Shown here piece by piece: positions 53,308-63,800 of a stretch of DNA of 64,000 bases. A model generated the notes under the pieces. That model saw only the letters and a list, made by a program, of their open reading frames with translations, searched no databases and had not been told where the DNA came from. Source of the DNA: Castellaniella caeni NBRC 101664 (GTDB lineage Bacteria > Pseudomonadota > Gammaproteobacteria > Burkholderiales > Burkholderiaceae_B). Location: positions 84,119 to 148,118 of the forward strand of contig NZ_BCWN01000006.1 in the NCBI RefSeq assembly GCF_001592225.1. Reading direction: 5' to 3'. The position numbers and the translations under genes were made by a program. Each line of letters starts with the position of its first letter. Within the stretch, counting starts at the first letter, position 1.

Positions 53308-54243
53308 TCAGTCTCCCAAAGCCGCCAGCGTCTGTTGCAGAGACGCCGGATCAGTGATGTTGAACGTTGCGATGTCGCGGTCGATGCGCTTGACCAGCCC
53401 GGTGAGCACCTTGCCGGGACCGCACTCGACCAGATGCGTGACGCCTTGCTGCTTCATCCGCTGGATGGTCTCGACCCAGCGCACGGGATGCCAGGCTTGG
53501 CGCACCAGCGCGTCGCGGATGGCCGCCGGATCGGTGGGCTGAGCCACGTCCACGTTGTTGATGAGTGGCACGGCGGGCACGGCCAGCGGCACCTTGGCCA
53601 GGGCATCGGCCAGCACGTCGGCGGCGGGCTTGAGCAGGCGCGAATGGAAAGGCGCCGACACCGGCAGCACGAGCGCACGCTTGGCACCCGCGGCGCGCGC
53701 CAGCTCGCAGGCGCGTTCGACGGCGGCCACATGGCCGGCGATCACGACCTGGGCCGGTGCGTTGTAATTGACGGCCTCGACGACGGCATCCGCGCCGCAG
53801 GCCTGCGCACAGGCCTGGCGCACGGCGTCGTCATCCAGCCCGAGGATGGCGGCCATGCCGCCCACGCCCACCGGCACGGCGGACTGCATGGCCTGGGCGC
53901 GCACGCGCACAGTGCGCACGGCATCGTCCAGGCCCAAGGCCCCCGCCGCCACCAGGGCCGAGTATTCGCCCAGGCTGTGGCCGGCCACCACGGCGGGGGC
54001 CGCCCCACCGGCCTGCCGCCAGGCACGGTACATGGCCACCGAGCACAGCAGCATGGCGGGCTGTGTGTTGGTGGTGAGGTTGAGCGCCTCGGCCGGGCCG
54101 TGCGCGATCAACTGTGCCAGGTCTTCGCCCAGGGCGGCGTTGCCCTGCCGCACCGTGGCCAGGACACCGGCGTCCTGCGCCCAGGCATCCATCATGCCGA
54201 CGGTTTGCGAGCCCTGACCGGGAAAGACAAATGCGATTTTCAT
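53308..54243 (-). CDS. fabD: Malonyl-CoA:ACP transacylase
   Basis: Transferase of 311 residues that loads malonyl groups on ACP. The active-site Ser is in VVAGHSLGEYSALVAAGAL, the N-terminal FVFPGQGSQTVGMM forms the oxyanion hole, and the second His is in VSAPFHSRLL. Spacing of 12 bases from fabH and one from fabG shows one operon. Confidence 0.97.
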   Translation of the reverse strand: MKIAFVFPGQGSQTVGMMDAWAQDAGVLATVRQGNAALGEDLAQLIAHGPAEALNLTTNTQPAMLLCSVAMYRAWRQAGGAAPAVVAGHSLGEYSALVAAGALGLDDAVRTVRVRAQAMQSAVPVGVGGMAAILGLDDDAVRQACAQACGADAVVEAVNYNAPAQVVIAGHVAAVERACELARAAGAKRALVLPVSAPFHSRLLKPAADVLADALAKVPLAVPAVPLINNVDVAQPTDPAAIRDALVRQAWHPVRWVETIQRMKQQGVTHLVECGPGKVLTGLVKRIDRDIATFNITDPASLQQTLAALGD

Positions 54244-54255
54244 GAGTCTGAAACC

Positions 54256-55230
54256 TCAGAGTTTCACGAGGACGGAGCCCCAGGTGAAGCCGCCCCCCAC
54301 CCCTTGCAGGAGCACCAGCTGGCCCGCGTGGATGCGGCCATCGCGCCAGGCGACGTCGAAGGCCAGCGGCACGCTGGCCGCCGAGGTGTTGGCGTGCTTG
54401 TCGAGCGTGACGATGAGTTTTTCTTCAGGCAGGCCCAGCTTGCGGCTGATGAAGTTGAGGATGCGCACGTTGGCCTGATGAGGCACCATCCAGTCGAGCT
54501 GGGAGAGTTCAACCCCGGCCTCGTCGCACACCTCGTGCGCCGAGCGCACCAGCGAATTGACCGCCAGCTTGAAGACGGCCTGGCCATCCATGCGCAGAAA
54601 GGGGTCGCCCGTCACCTGCCCGCCCGACACATTGCCCGCGGCGCACAGGATGTGCTGCTGGCGGCCATCGGCGTTGAGGCGCGCCGCGAGAATGCCGGGC
54701 TCGTCGGCGGCGCTGAGGATCATGGCCCCGGCACCATCGCCAAACAGCACGCAGGTGCGCCGGTCGCTCCAGTCGAGAATGCTGGAGAAGACTTCGGCGC
54801 CGATCACCAGGGCGTGGCGTGCGCGCCCGGCGCGGATGAAGGCGTCGGCGGTGGCCAGCCCGTAGACAAAGCCGCTGCAGACAGCCTGTACGTCAAAGGC
54901 CGCCGCGCCGCCCACGCCCAGATTGGCCTGCACCAGACAGGCGGTGCTGGGGAAGATGAAGTCGGGGGTGGACGTGGCGACGATGATGAGATCGATGTCT
55001 TCGGCCCGCAGACCGGCGTTGTCCAGCGCGGCACGCGCGGCGGCCGTCGCCAGCGTACTGGTCTTGGTGCCCGGCTCGGCAATGTGGCGCTGGCGGATGC
55101 CGGTACGCTCGACGATCCAGGCATCCGAGGTTTCAACGCCTCGGGTGGCCAGCTCGGCAGCCAGGTCGTCGTTGCTGACAATGCGAGGGGGCAGGTAGCC
55201 GCCCGTTCCGGTGATCCTGGCGTAAGGCAT
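54256..55230 (-). CDS. fabH: 3-oxoacyl-ACP synthase III
   Basis: Initiating condensing enzyme of 324 residues that joins acetyl-CoA and malonyl-ACP. The catalytic triad is Cys in [12 protein letters not shown], His in [12 protein letters not shown] and Asn in [12 protein letters not shown]. The ATG at 55230 ([15 protein letters not shown]) was chosen as the standard start. It lies 19 bases after plsX. Confidence 0.97.
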   Translation of the reverse strand: MPYARITGTGGYLPPRIVSNDDLAAELATRGVETSDAWIVERTGIRQRHIAEPGTKTSTLATAAARAALDNAGLRAEDIDLIIVATSTPDFIFPSTACLVQANLGVGGAAAFDVQAVCSGFVYGLATADAFIRAGRARHALVIGAEVFSSILDWSDRRTCVLFGDGAGAMILSAADEPGILAARLNADGRQQHILCAAGNVSGGQVTGDPFLRMDGQAVFKLAVNSLVRSAHEVCDEAGVELSQLDWMVPHQANVRILNFISRKLGLPEEKLIVTLDKHANTSAASVPLAFDVAWRDGRIHAGQLVLLQGVGGGFTWGSVLVKL

Positions 55231-55249
55231 ATCGATTCCGAAAAAGAGA

Positions 55250-56308
55250 CTAGACAGCCTGCGAAGCATCGCCCGTCGCGGGCGATGGCATGCGGCTGCG
55301 CAAGACGTCGAGCCGCTGGATGGTGCCCTCGAGCAGGCCATTGAGCACGGCTTCGCGGGCTCGCAACAGGGCTTGTCCGAAGGCATAGGCGTCGGCGGAG
55401 CCGTGGCTCTTGATGACGATGCCGCGCAGGCCCAGCAAGGCTGCGCCATTGTAGCGGCGATTGTCCACGCGGGCACGGAAGCGCTGCAGCACCGGCGTGG
55501 CCACCAGGCCCGCCGCCATGGTGAGCGCGTTGCGGCGAAATTCTTCGCGCATCATGGTGCCGATCATGCGCGCCAGACCCTCGATGGACTTGAGCACGAC
55601 GTTGCCGACGAAGCCGTCGCAGACCACGACGTCCACCGTGCCCTTGAAGATGTCGTCGCCTTCGACGTTGCCGTAGAAGTTGAGGCCGCTGGTGCGCAAG
55701 AGCTCGGCGGCCTGCTTGACGACCTCGTTGCCCTTGATGACTTCTTCGCCGATGTTGAGCAGCCCCACGGAGGGCTGTGCCTTGCGATCGACGGTGGACA
55801 CCAGCGCGGCGCCCATGAGGCCGAACTGCAGCAGGTTTTCCGCTGAGCAATCGACGTTGGCACCGAGATCGAGCACGGTGGTGGAACCCCCCTGCTGATT
55901 GGGCAGGGCCGTGGCGATGGCCGGGCGGTCGATGCCTTCGAGCGTCTTGAGCACGTAGCGGGAGATCGCCATCCAGGCGCCGGTGTTGCCGGCCGACAGC
56001 GCGGCATCGGCGCGGCCATCTTTGACCGCCTGGGCCGCCACCCGCATGGAAGAATCTTTCTTGCGCCGCAAGGCAACCTCGACGGGGTCGTGCATGGTGA
56101 CGACTTCGGAGGCGTGCAGGATTTCAAACTGACCGGCGGGCGCCGCATTCTGCTGCAGGGCCTGGCGGATTTGGGATTCGTCGCCCACCAGCAGACAGCG
56201 GGTGTCCGGGTGAGCCTGGGCGAACGCCATGGCGGCCGGCACGGTGACCGGCAGGCCATGGTCGCCGCCCATGCAGTCGATGGCGACGGTGATTGTACGA
56301 TCGGACAT
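55250..56308 (-). CDS. plsX: Phosphate acyltransferase PlsX
   Basis: Enzyme of 352 residues that makes acyl-phosphate from acyl-ACP for phospholipid synthesis. Family marks are [11 protein letters not shown] near the N-terminus, SAGNTGAWM, and [17 protein letters not shown] with [12 protein letters not shown]. It acts at the membrane surface in the cytoplasm. The start at 56308 gives the standard N-terminus. It is 29 bases after rpmF and precedes fabH, the conserved rpmF-plsX-fabH order. Confidence 0.97.
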   Translation of the reverse strand: MSDRTITVAIDCMGGDHGLPVTVPAAMAFAQAHPDTRCLLVGDESQIRQALQQNAAPAGQFEILHASEVVTMHDPVEVALRRKKDSSMRVAAQAVKDGRADAALSAGNTGAWMAISRYVLKTLEGIDRPAIATALPNQQGGSTTVLDLGANVDCSAENLLQFGLMGAALVSTVDRKAQPSVGLLNIGEEVIKGNEVVKQAAELLRTSGLNFYGNVEGDDIFKGTVDVVVCDGFVGNVVLKSIEGLARMIGTMMREEFRRNALTMAAGLVATPVLQRFRARVDNRRYNGAALLGLRGIVIKSHGSADAYAFGQALLRAREAVLNGLLEGTIQRLDVLRSRMPSPATGDASQAV

Positions 56309-56337
56309 CGGGCGCGATGTGTTCTCGGTGCGCCGGA

Positions 56338-56520
56338 TTATTCGTCGTTCTTGGTCTTCAGAACCTTGCGGCCGCGATACACGCCGTTGGGGCTGATGTG
56401 GTGGCGCAGATGCAGCTCGCCCGTGGTGGGCTCGATGGCGGTTGCCGGAGCCACGAGAAAATCGTGCGAACGATGCATGCCGCGCTTGGACGGGCTCTTT
56501 TTGTTTTGCTGAACAGCCAT
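56338..56520 (-). CDS. rpmF: Ribosomal protein bL32
   Basis: Large-subunit protein of 60 residues. The N-terminus [19 protein letters not shown] and the tail [18 protein letters not shown] are diagnostic. The zinc-type Cys pairs of some bL32 are absent (the C-minus form, LHLRHHISP). It follows yceD and precedes plsX, the common order. Confidence 0.98.
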   Translation of the reverse strand: MAVQQNKKSPSKRGMHRSHDFLVAPATAIEPTTGELHLRHHISPNGVYRGRKVLKTKNDE

Positions 56521-56585
56521 GATGACTCCTGTGTTCGGGGCCGCTCATTGTAAGGTAAGCACGAGCCCGCTGGGTAAGTGAAAAT

Positions 56586-57092
56586 TCAGTGTTTCCTGAG
56601 CTGTTCCAGGACTGCGAACGGCGAAGGCTTGCTTTGCCTGGAAGGCGAAGGTTCGTCCGAGGGTTCGGGGCACACCGCATGCCGGGGGGCATAGGGCAGC
56701 ACCAGAATCAGCTCGTCTTCAATCAGGGCCAGCACGTCGAGATGGCGCTCGGCCACCAGGTACTCGGGGCCCGCGTCGTCTGCCGCTGTTTCCAGGGCTT
56801 CCATGGCTTCGAGTTCGGCGGTGTTGCGCACCAGACCGAGCGTGTTGTCCACCTGCAAGTCCAGACCAAAGGGCTCGATGCAGCGCTGGCAGACCACCCG
56901 CACCCGGCCCTGCGCCTGTACGTCCAGCCACAGCTGGCCAGTACCGGCATCGCAGCGCCCGGCAAGCCGCCAGCTCACTTGTGCGTCCTGTGGCTGGGGC
57001 AGCCCTTCACACAGACGCACAAAGGTGCTTGCAACGGCGGTGCCTTCCAGCACCTGACCGGCGCGCGCAAATTCCATGGCGTCGATGATCAT
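56586..57092 (-). CDS. yceD: YceD-family (DUF177) 23S rRNA accumulation protein
   Basis: Protein of 168 residues from the DUF177 family, needed for normal 23S rRNA levels in E. coli and plants. Seen: the Cys pair in [30 protein letters not shown] and the PYAPRHAVC region near the C-terminus. It is the first gene of the long minus-strand cluster and 65 bases before rpmF; the divergent maf gene begins 118 bases away. Confidence 0.93.
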   Translation of the reverse strand: MIIDAMEFARAGQVLEGTAVASTFVRLCEGLPQPQDAQVSWRLAGRCDAGTGQLWLDVQAQGRVRVVCQRCIEPFGLDLQVDNTLGLVRNTAELEAMEALETAADDAGPEYLVAERHLDVLALIEDELILVLPYAPRHAVCPEPSDEPSPSRQSKPSPFAVLEQLRKH

Positions 57093-57210
57093 GAAAACTG
57101 TTTTCCAGGAAAACTCTAGATTCTAGTCGGCTTCTGGGGCAGTAGTCAATTTTGGGGTTGGCACACCAGGGGCGCAGTACACTGCCGACTTGACCACGCA
57201 CGCCGCCACC

Positions 57211-57801
57211 ATGCCCCTGATTCTAGCTTCCAGCTCGCGCTACCGGCGCGCGCTGCTCGAGCGCCTGCAGCTGCCGTTCGACACGCAAGCCCCCGACATC
57301 GACGAACACCCGCGCCCGGGCGAGGCCCCGCTGGCACTGGCCAGGCGGCTGGCGCGGGAAAAGGCCGCCCGCGTGGCCGCCGACCACCCGGGAGCACTGG
57401 TGATCGGCAGCGACCAGGTGGCGGTCTTTGACGGCGCGCCTATCGGCAAGCCCGGTTCCTATGAAGCCGCCTATCAACAACTGAGCCGTTTTGCGGGACG
57501 GACGGTGTCGTTCGAGACGGCGGTCTGCGTGACGGATGGGCGCCGCCAGGCGCTGGAGCACGTCAGCACCGAGTGCGAGTTTCTGCCCTTGACGCCGGGC
57601 CAGATCGAGCACTACCTGCGCGCCGAGCAGCCGTTCGACACGGCGGGCAGCGCAAAGGCGGAGGCGCTGGGCATCGCGCTGATGGCGCGCATGCGCAGCG
57701 ACGACCCGACGGCGATCATCGGCCTGCCCCTGATCACGGTCTGCCGTCTGTTGCGCGATTTCGGCCTCGACCCGCTGCAGCCCGCCGCCTTTCAGCTTTG
57801 A
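57211..57801 (+). CDS. Maf-family nucleotide pyrophosphatase (YceF-like)
   Basis: House-cleaning nucleoside triphosphate pyrophosphatase of 196 residues. Motifs are LILASSSRYRRALLERLQL, EKAARVAA and VIGSDQVAVFDG, and the terminal FDTAGSAKAEALGI and LPLITVCRLL. The LASSSxYR start with SDQV suggests the m7GTP-type YceF branch. The ATG at 57211 is preferred over a TTG at 57190. It begins a plus-strand pair with the following methylase. Confidence 0.92.
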   Translation: MPLILASSSRYRRALLERLQLPFDTQAPDIDEHPRPGEAPLALARRLAREKAARVAADHPGALVIGSDQVAVFDGAPIGKPGSYEAAYQQLSRFAGRTVSFETAVCVTDGRRQALEHVSTECEFLPLTPGQIEHYLRAEQPFDTAGSAKAEALGIALMARMRSDDPTAIIGLPLITVCRLLRDFGLDPLQPAAFQL

Positions 57802-57841
57802 CGTGTCGCTCCGACGACGTTTCTTTGACTTTGCTTCGATC

Positions 57842-58549
57842 ATGACGATTCTGCACCTTATCCCCGTGGGCCTCGGACAGGCCGACCCCGAGCGCTGGCT
57901 GCCCCAGGCCGCACGTGAAATCACGACGCACTTACGCTATTTCATTGCCGAAAACGCCAAGACGGCGCGCGCTTTCCTGAAGCTGGTGGGCACGACGGTG
58001 CCGCTGCAGGAAATTTCCATCGAAACGCTGAAGCCGGACACCACGGCGCAGGAGATCGACGGCTGGCTCAAGGCGGTGCCGACAGATCAGGATGTGGGGC
58101 TGGTGTCCGAGGCGGGCTGTCCCGCTGTGGCCGATCCGGGGGCGCTGGTGGTGGCGCGGGCGCACGTCCGGGGGCTGCGGGTACTGCCCTGGACGGGGCC
58201 CTCGTCGATCATGCTGGGCCTGATGGCCAGCGGGCTGCAGGGGCAGCGCTTCGCGTTTCACGGCTACGCGCCGGTGAAGGCGCACGAGCGCGATGCGCAG
58301 TTGCGCAGCTGGGAATCGGCGTCGCACAAGCTGCAGCAGACGCAGATCCTGATCGAAACGCCGTATCGCAATGGGGCGATGTTCGAGGCGCTGACAGCGA
58401 CGCTGCGCGAGACGACGCGCGTGTGCATTGCCAGTTCACTGACGTGCGAAGACGAGAGCATCCAGACGCGCACGGTGGCGCAGTGGCGCAAGGCGGGGGC
58501 GCCGGCTTTCGAGAAGAAGCCGACGCTGTTTTTGTTTCTGGCCAGCTGA
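57842..58549 (+). CDS. Tetrapyrrole-methylase-family SAM-dependent methyltransferase (RsmI-like)
   Basis: Methyltransferase of 235 residues with the tetrapyrrole methylase fold; the closest relative is RsmI, which 2'-O-methylates C1402 of 16S rRNA. Seen: GLVSEAGCPAVADPGALVVARAH, the VLPWTGPSSIMLGLMASGL motif and IETPYRNGAMFEALTATL. It is shorter than RsmI (about 285) and lacks the standard N-terminal region GTLYVVATPIGNL, so the target may differ. The ATG at 57842 is preferred over 57803. It starts 40 bases after maf. Confidence 0.85.
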   Translation: MTILHLIPVGLGQADPERWLPQAAREITTHLRYFIAENAKTARAFLKLVGTTVPLQEISIETLKPDTTAQEIDGWLKAVPTDQDVGLVSEAGCPAVADPGALVVARAHVRGLRVLPWTGPSSIMLGLMASGLQGQRFAFHGYAPVKAHERDAQLRSWESASHKLQQTQILIETPYRNGAMFEALTATLRETTRVCIASSLTCEDESIQTRTVAQWRKAGAPAFEKKPTLFLFLAS

Positions 58550-58560
58550 ATCGGGCCAGC

Positions 58561-58592
58561 CGAGTCTGGCTGACTGAGTCTGGCTAGCTGAG
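58561..58592. repeat. Short tandem repeat after the methylase gene
   Basis: Two near-identical 14-base copies of GAGTCTGGCTxxCT (GAGTCTGGCTGACT and GAGTCTGGCTAGCT) lie next to each other between the methylase stop and the end of the HAD gene. A third partial GAG follows. Confidence 0.7.
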
Positions 58593-59327
58593 ATTACTGT
58601 CGGCTGCGGTCGGCTGCGGCTCACGGACCCCGCGGGCGCGGGCGCGCACCCAGGCTTGCATGTCGGTGACGGTGGCGACTTGGGCGGTGGGGTTGGCGGT
58701 TTCCAGCAGACTGGCGCGGTGGGCGCCGTAGGACACGGCCAGGCTGTCGACGTGGGCGGCGTGGGCCATGAGGATGTCGTGGGTGGTGTCGCCGACCATG
58801 AGGGCGGCTTCGGGCGGCAGGGCCAGTTCGACGAGCAGTTGTTCGAGCATGTCGGGGTCGGGTTTACCGCGCGCCTCGTCGGCGGTGCGCGTGGCCTGGA
58901 AGATGCCGTCCAGCCCCAGCAGCTCGATGGAACGATCAAGGCCCAGGCGGGTCTTGCCGGTAGCCACGCCCAGGATCACGCCCCGGGCGTGGAGATCGCG
59001 CAACAGCTGGGCCTGGCCGTCGAACAGGTGCATGTCGGTCTGCAGCTGCATGAAATGGAATTTATAGCGCTCGACGAAGCGTTCCACCTGCCCTGCCGGC
59101 AACTCGGGCACGAGGCGATACAAGGCGGCCTGCAGCGACAGGCCGATGACCCAGCCGGCCTCTTCGCGGCTGGGCTCGCGCAGATCGAGGTCGCGACAGG
59201 CGGCGATCAGGGCGCCGGTGATGTGATGGGTGGAATCCAGCAGGGTGCCGTCCCAGTCGAAGATCACGGCCTGGTAGGCGGCCTGGGCGGCTTGGGGCTG
59301 GAACGGGGAAGTTGGATGCTCGGGCAT
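58584..59327 (-). CDS. HAD-family hydrolase, phosphoglycolate-phosphatase-like
   Basis: Phosphatase of 247 residues. The nucleophile Asp is in VIFDWDGTLLDS, the second motif VATGKTRLGL, the Lys in ARGKPDPDML and the last acidic motif in LMVGDTTHDILMA. The helical cap lies between residues 35 and 100. This is the Gph/YieH-like group; possible substrates are phosphoglycolate or sugar phosphates. It is 50 bases from rluC on the same strand. The C-terminal tail (QPTAADSNLS) is encoded by low-complexity sequence. Confidence 0.88.
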   Translation of the reverse strand: MPEHPTSPFQPQAAQAAYQAVIFDWDGTLLDSTHHITGALIAACRDLDLREPSREEAGWVIGLSLQAALYRLVPELPAGQVERFVERYKFHFMQLQTDMHLFDGQAQLLRDLHARGVILGVATGKTRLGLDRSIELLGLDGIFQATRTADEARGKPDPDMLEQLLVELALPPEAALMVGDTTHDILMAHAAHVDSLAVSYGAHRASLLETANPTAQVATVTDMQAWVRARARGVREPQPTAADSNLS

Positions 59328-59377
59328 GTCTGGACGCAGTTGATCAAAAACGGGGCATGAGGCAAGGGGGCGGCGGG

Positions 59378-60337
59378 TCAGGCGCGTTCTTGCGCCAGTG
59401 AATCGAGCAGCGCCTGGCAGTCGGGCGGCAGCGGAGCATCGAAGACCAGCGGCTCGCCGGTGACGGGGTGGGCGATTTCGAGGTGGTAGGCGTGCAGGAA
59501 CATGCGCCTGAAGCCCTGGGCGAACAGGGCGGCGCGCACGGCATCCGGGCCGTATTTTTCGTCGCCGGCGATGGGATGGCCCTGCGATGCCAGATGCACG
59601 CGAATCTGGTGGGTGCGCCCGGTGCGCAGTTCGGCGTTGACGAGGGAAAACGCCCCGCCATAGCGCTTGCGCAGGGTGATGATGGTGTGGGCGGGCTTGC
59701 CCAGGGCATCGACGCGCACACGACGCTCGCCGCCGGGGGTCAGGTACTTGAGCAGCGGCGCGCGGATGTGCTGGCGGTCGTTGACCCAGTCGCCCACGAC
59801 CAGGGCCAGGTACTGCTTGCGGCCCAGGCTCTGGCGCATCATGTCGTGCAGGGCCACCAGGGCCTTGCGACTGCGGGCCACCATCAGCACGCCCGAGGTT
59901 TCGCGGTCGAGCCGGTGGGCGAGTTCGAGCAGACGTTCGTCGGGGCGCGCGGCGCGCAGCTGTTCGATGACGCCAAACGAGATGCCGCTGCCGCCGTGCA
60001 CGGCCACCCCGGATGGTTTGTCGATGACGAGCAGATGCGCGTCTTCGTACAGCACGGGGAAGTGCGCGGCGGGCACGGGCGGGCGCGCATCGGGGGCGGG
60101 CAGACGCAGCGGCGGGATGCGCACGCTGTCGCCGGACGCCAGCCGGGTTTCGGCCTTGCAGCGCCCCTTGTTGACGCGCACCTGGCCGTCGCGGATGGCC
60201 TTGTAGAGGTGGCTCTTGGGCACCCCCTTGACGACGCGCAGCAGAAAATTATCCAGGCGCTGGCCCGCGGATTCGGCATCGACGAGCACGTGCCGTACCG
60301 CCGGTTTGGTATCGGGTGAAACAACTATTTTGCGCAT
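59378..60337 (-). CDS. rluC: 23S rRNA pseudouridine synthase RluC
   Basis: Enzyme of 319 residues that makes pseudouridines 955, 2504 and 2580 in 23S rRNA in E. coli. An N-terminal S4 domain (RLDNFLLRVVKGVPKSHLYK, then DGQVRVNKGRCK) precedes the catalytic core with Asp in HRLDRETSGVLMVARS and the RTGRTHQIRVHLA end motif. RluC rather than RluD is supported by divergence from rne, as in E. coli. The ATG at 60337 is preferred over an upstream in-frame Met, because it gives the usual S4 start. Confidence 0.92.
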   Translation of the reverse strand: MRKIVVSPDTKPAVRHVLVDAESAGQRLDNFLLRVVKGVPKSHLYKAIRDGQVRVNKGRCKAETRLASGDSVRIPPLRLPAPDARPPVPAAHFPVLYEDAHLLVIDKPSGVAVHGGSGISFGVIEQLRAARPDERLLELAHRLDRETSGVLMVARSRKALVALHDMMRQSLGRKQYLALVVGDWVNDRQHIRAPLLKYLTPGGERRVRVDALGKPAHTIITLRKRYGGAFSLVNAELRTGRTHQIRVHLASQGHPIAGDEKYGPDAVRAALFAQGFRRMFLHAYHLEIAHPVTGEPLVFDAPLPPDCQALLDSLAQERA

Positions 60338-60357
60338 AGGGAAAAGCAGCATATAAT
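60330..60357 (+). promoter_or_regulatory. Candidate rne promoter
   Basis: TTGCGC (60330-60335) and a perfect TATAAT (60352-60357) are separated by 16 bases. A start near 60364 would give rne a leader of about 450 bases. The element overlaps the rluC start. Confidence 0.6.
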
Positions 60358-60363
60358 CGCTGC

Positions 60364-60812
60364 AGCCTATAGAGGCCAAAAACCGCCCTGCGTAGAGAGG
60401 CAATGGATGCATCTCCGCCGGGCCAGCAGAAGCACTATTGTACTGCCTGGGTTTTGGTCTCTGGGTCCTTGGTCGCCGGTTCTGTCCTGGTTCTTTCTTC
60501 CGTCCATCGACGAACAAAGAATCGATAGCATGCCGCGTGCGACGCTGCAGATTTCTGCTCGCTCTTCCGCACCGAACGCCGCACAGCGCGCGTTCGCCGT
60601 TCCCAGCAACCCTTTGTCAACCACGACCGTGTCCTTGACCTCCCTGCTGACAGAACCTCGCGCCCATCAGCGCGCCGTGCCACTCATACCGGAGACTGGC
60701 GCGGCCTGATCACGTCCGCAGCCACCTCCTTCGCAGACTGCCGCATCGCACACCGAGTGACCCGTGGTCGTGCGCCAAACCTGGCGCGCCCTGACAACGG
60801 AGAAACCCACTC
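60364..60812 (+). ncRNA. Long 5' leader of rne, probable autoregulatory RNA
   Basis: About 450 bases between the candidate start and the rne ATG contain no credible gene. In E. coli the rne leader (about 360 bases) folds into hairpins that RNase E binds to control its own mRNA. The length and the divergent rluC-rne setting match, but I cannot fold this sequence. Confidence 0.5.
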
Positions 60813-63800
60813 ATGAAACGCATGCTATTCAATGCGACGCACCAAGAAGAATTACGCGTCGCTATTGTCGATGGCCAGAAACTCATCGATCTGGACATCG
60901 AGACCGCCGGGCGCGAACAGCGCAAGGGCAACATCTACAAAGGGGTCATCACCCGCATCGAACCGGGTCTCGAGGCCTGCTTCGTCAGCTACGGTGAAGA
61001 ACGCCACGGCTTCCTGCCTTTCAAGGAAGTCGCGCGCACCTACTTCAAAGAAGGGGTCGATGTGCGCACGGCGCGCATCCAGGACGCCCTCACCGAAGGC
61101 CAGGAACTCATCATCCAGGTCGAGAAAGAAGAACGCGGCAACAAGGGCGCGGCCCTCACCACCTTCATTTCGCTGGCGGGCCGCTACCTGGTGCTCATGC
61201 CCAACAATCCGCGCGGCGGCGGCGTCTCGCGCCGCGTCGAAGGCGAAGACCGCCAAGAACTGCGCGAAACCATGGATCAGCTCGAAATCCCCGCCGGGAT
61301 GAGCATGATCGCCCGTACCGCCGGCATCGGCCGCAGCGTCGAAGAACTGCAATGGGACCTCAACTACCTGCTGCAGCTCTGGACGGCGATCGACGGCGCG
61401 GCGCGCGAAAACAAGGCGCCGATCCTGATCTACCTCGAATCCAGCCTGGTGATCCGCGCCATCCGCGACTATTTCTCGCCCGAGATCGGTGAAATCCTCA
61501 TCGACACCGACGACATCTTTGAGCAGGCCACGGCGTTCATGAGCGTGGTCATGCCCGACAATGTCAACCGCGTCAAACGCTACCGCGACGACGTGCCGCT
61601 GTTCTCGCGCTTCCAGATCGAACACCAGATCGAAACCGCCTACTCGCGCACGGTCACCCTGCCCTCGGGCGGCGCGATCGTCATCGACCACACCGAGGCC
61701 CTGGTGGCGGTGGACGTCAACTCGGCGCGCTCCACGCGCGGCGCCGACATCGAGGAAACCGCCCTGCGCACCAACGTCGAAGCGGCCGACGAAGTCGCCC
61801 GCCAGCTGCGCCTGCGCGACCTCGGCGGCCTCATCGTGATCGACTTCATCGACATGGAGGAGACCAAGAACCAGCGTGCCGTCGAAACCCGCCTGCGCGA
61901 TGCCCTGCACTTCGACCGCGCCCGCGTGCAGATGGGCAAGATTTCCCGCTTCGGCCTGATGGAACTCTCCCGCCAGCGCCTGCGCCCGGCTCTGAACGAA
62001 GGTTCGCACGTCACCTGCCCCCGCTGCACGGGCACTGGCGTCATCCGCGACGCCGAGTCCAGCGCCCTGCACGTGCTGCGCCTGCTGCAAGAAGAAGCCA
62101 TGAAAGAAGGCACGGCGGCCCTGCACGCCCAGGTGCCCGTCGATGTGGCCACCTTTCTGCTCAACGAAAAGCGCCACGACATCAGCCAGATCGAGTCGCG
62201 CCTCAAGGTCAACCTCGTTCTCATCCCCAACAAGTCGCTCGAGACCCCGCATCACCACATCGAACGCCTGCGCCACGACGATCCGCGCCTGGATGAAAAC
62301 AAGACCAGCTTCGAGCTCGTGCAAGAACCCGAAGAAAAGCTCATCTGGCAGCCCAACAAGGCCCAAGAGGCCAAGTCGCGCCCCGAGGCCCTGGTGAAGG
62401 GCATCCAGCCGGCCCAACCGGCGCCGCATCACGTCGAGCGTCCGGCCAAGGCGGCAGCGGTCAGCCCGGCAACCGCCGCGCCAGCCCCGGCGTCCACCGG
62501 GCTCTTCAAGCGCATCCTGGGCTGGTTCAGCGCCCCGACCCCTGCGGAAACCCCCGCCGCCCCGACGCAAACCCCGGCCAGCCCGGCACGCGCCAGCGAA
62601 GACGGCAACCGCCGCAATGGCGCGGGCCGCAACGGCCGCCGCAGCGACAGCCGCGGCAATGGCCGCCACGAGCGCGGCAACCGCACCGAGAAGGCCGAGG
62701 CGGGCGAACGCGGCCCGCGCACTGAACGTACGGAACGCGCTGAGCGCGGCGAGCGCTCCGAACGCGGCGACAAGCCCGCCGACAGCCGTGCGGCATCGCG
62801 CCGCGAGCGGCCTGCCGACCGCGCCACGGACGAACGCAACACCCCGACAGTCCCCGAAGCCGCGACGGACGCCACAGAGACTGGTGACACGCGCCGCGGC
62901 CGCAGCCGCCGCGGGCGCGGACGCAACCGCCACGAAGAAGCCATCGAACCGATCGACGGCAACGTCGGCACGGACAGCGGCGCCGACGACACGGCCATCC
63001 CCGCAGCCACGGCGGTCGTCGCCGGTGCCACCAGCGCCGTCGCAGCCAGCGTGACGACGACCGACCAGGACGTCGACGCCATCGTCAGCAGCCAGGACAC
63101 CGACGCCGCCGAGGCCGAGGTCAACGTCGCCGGGCCCGCCATCGATCACGACGCCGACACCGTGCTCGAGCCGCAAGACCCCGAGCGCAAGCGCCGCCGC
63201 CGTCGCGGCCGCCGTGGCCGCCGCTCCAGCGAGGCCGGTGAAGCCACCACGGGCAACGAGCAGCAAGACGCCGACAGCGATCACGACGGCGACCTCGAAA
63301 CGCACGAAACGCCACGTTTCGACCCCGACGTGCTGCAGGCCGAGGCCGAGCAGCCCACTGACGCCGACACCTTCGACGCCACGGCTGCCATCGAAGCGCC
63401 TGTCGCCGCCAAGGCCACCGCAGTCGCAATCGATCACGCGGCGACCAACGTCCCCGAGGCCCCCACGGCTGAGAACGTCATCGCGACAACGGCGCCCGAC
63501 GCCCAAGTCGCGGATCAGCCATCCGTCACCGATGCCGCGGCGGCCGACGCGGCCAATACGGCGATCGAAGCAACGGATGCGGTGACGACGGATGCGGTAA
63601 CCGAGGCAATCGAACCCACGGACGTCGAGCCTGTTGCCCAGCCCGTGTCTTTCGTGACGACCGCCAGCAGTGACCGCGACGAGGCCCAGAAGGCTTCGCC
63701 GTCCCCCACCCCCGCAGCGATAGCCGATACGACGGCGCAGGCAGCGGCGGCAACCACTGCGCGCGCCGCAGCCCCCGCAGCCCCCACCGAGGCCGCCGCT

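Noticed and set aside
60407..60709. Open frame in the rne leader as a small upstream gene
   Set aside because: No ribosome site, composition unlike real genes here, and it overlaps a leader expected to be structured RNA.
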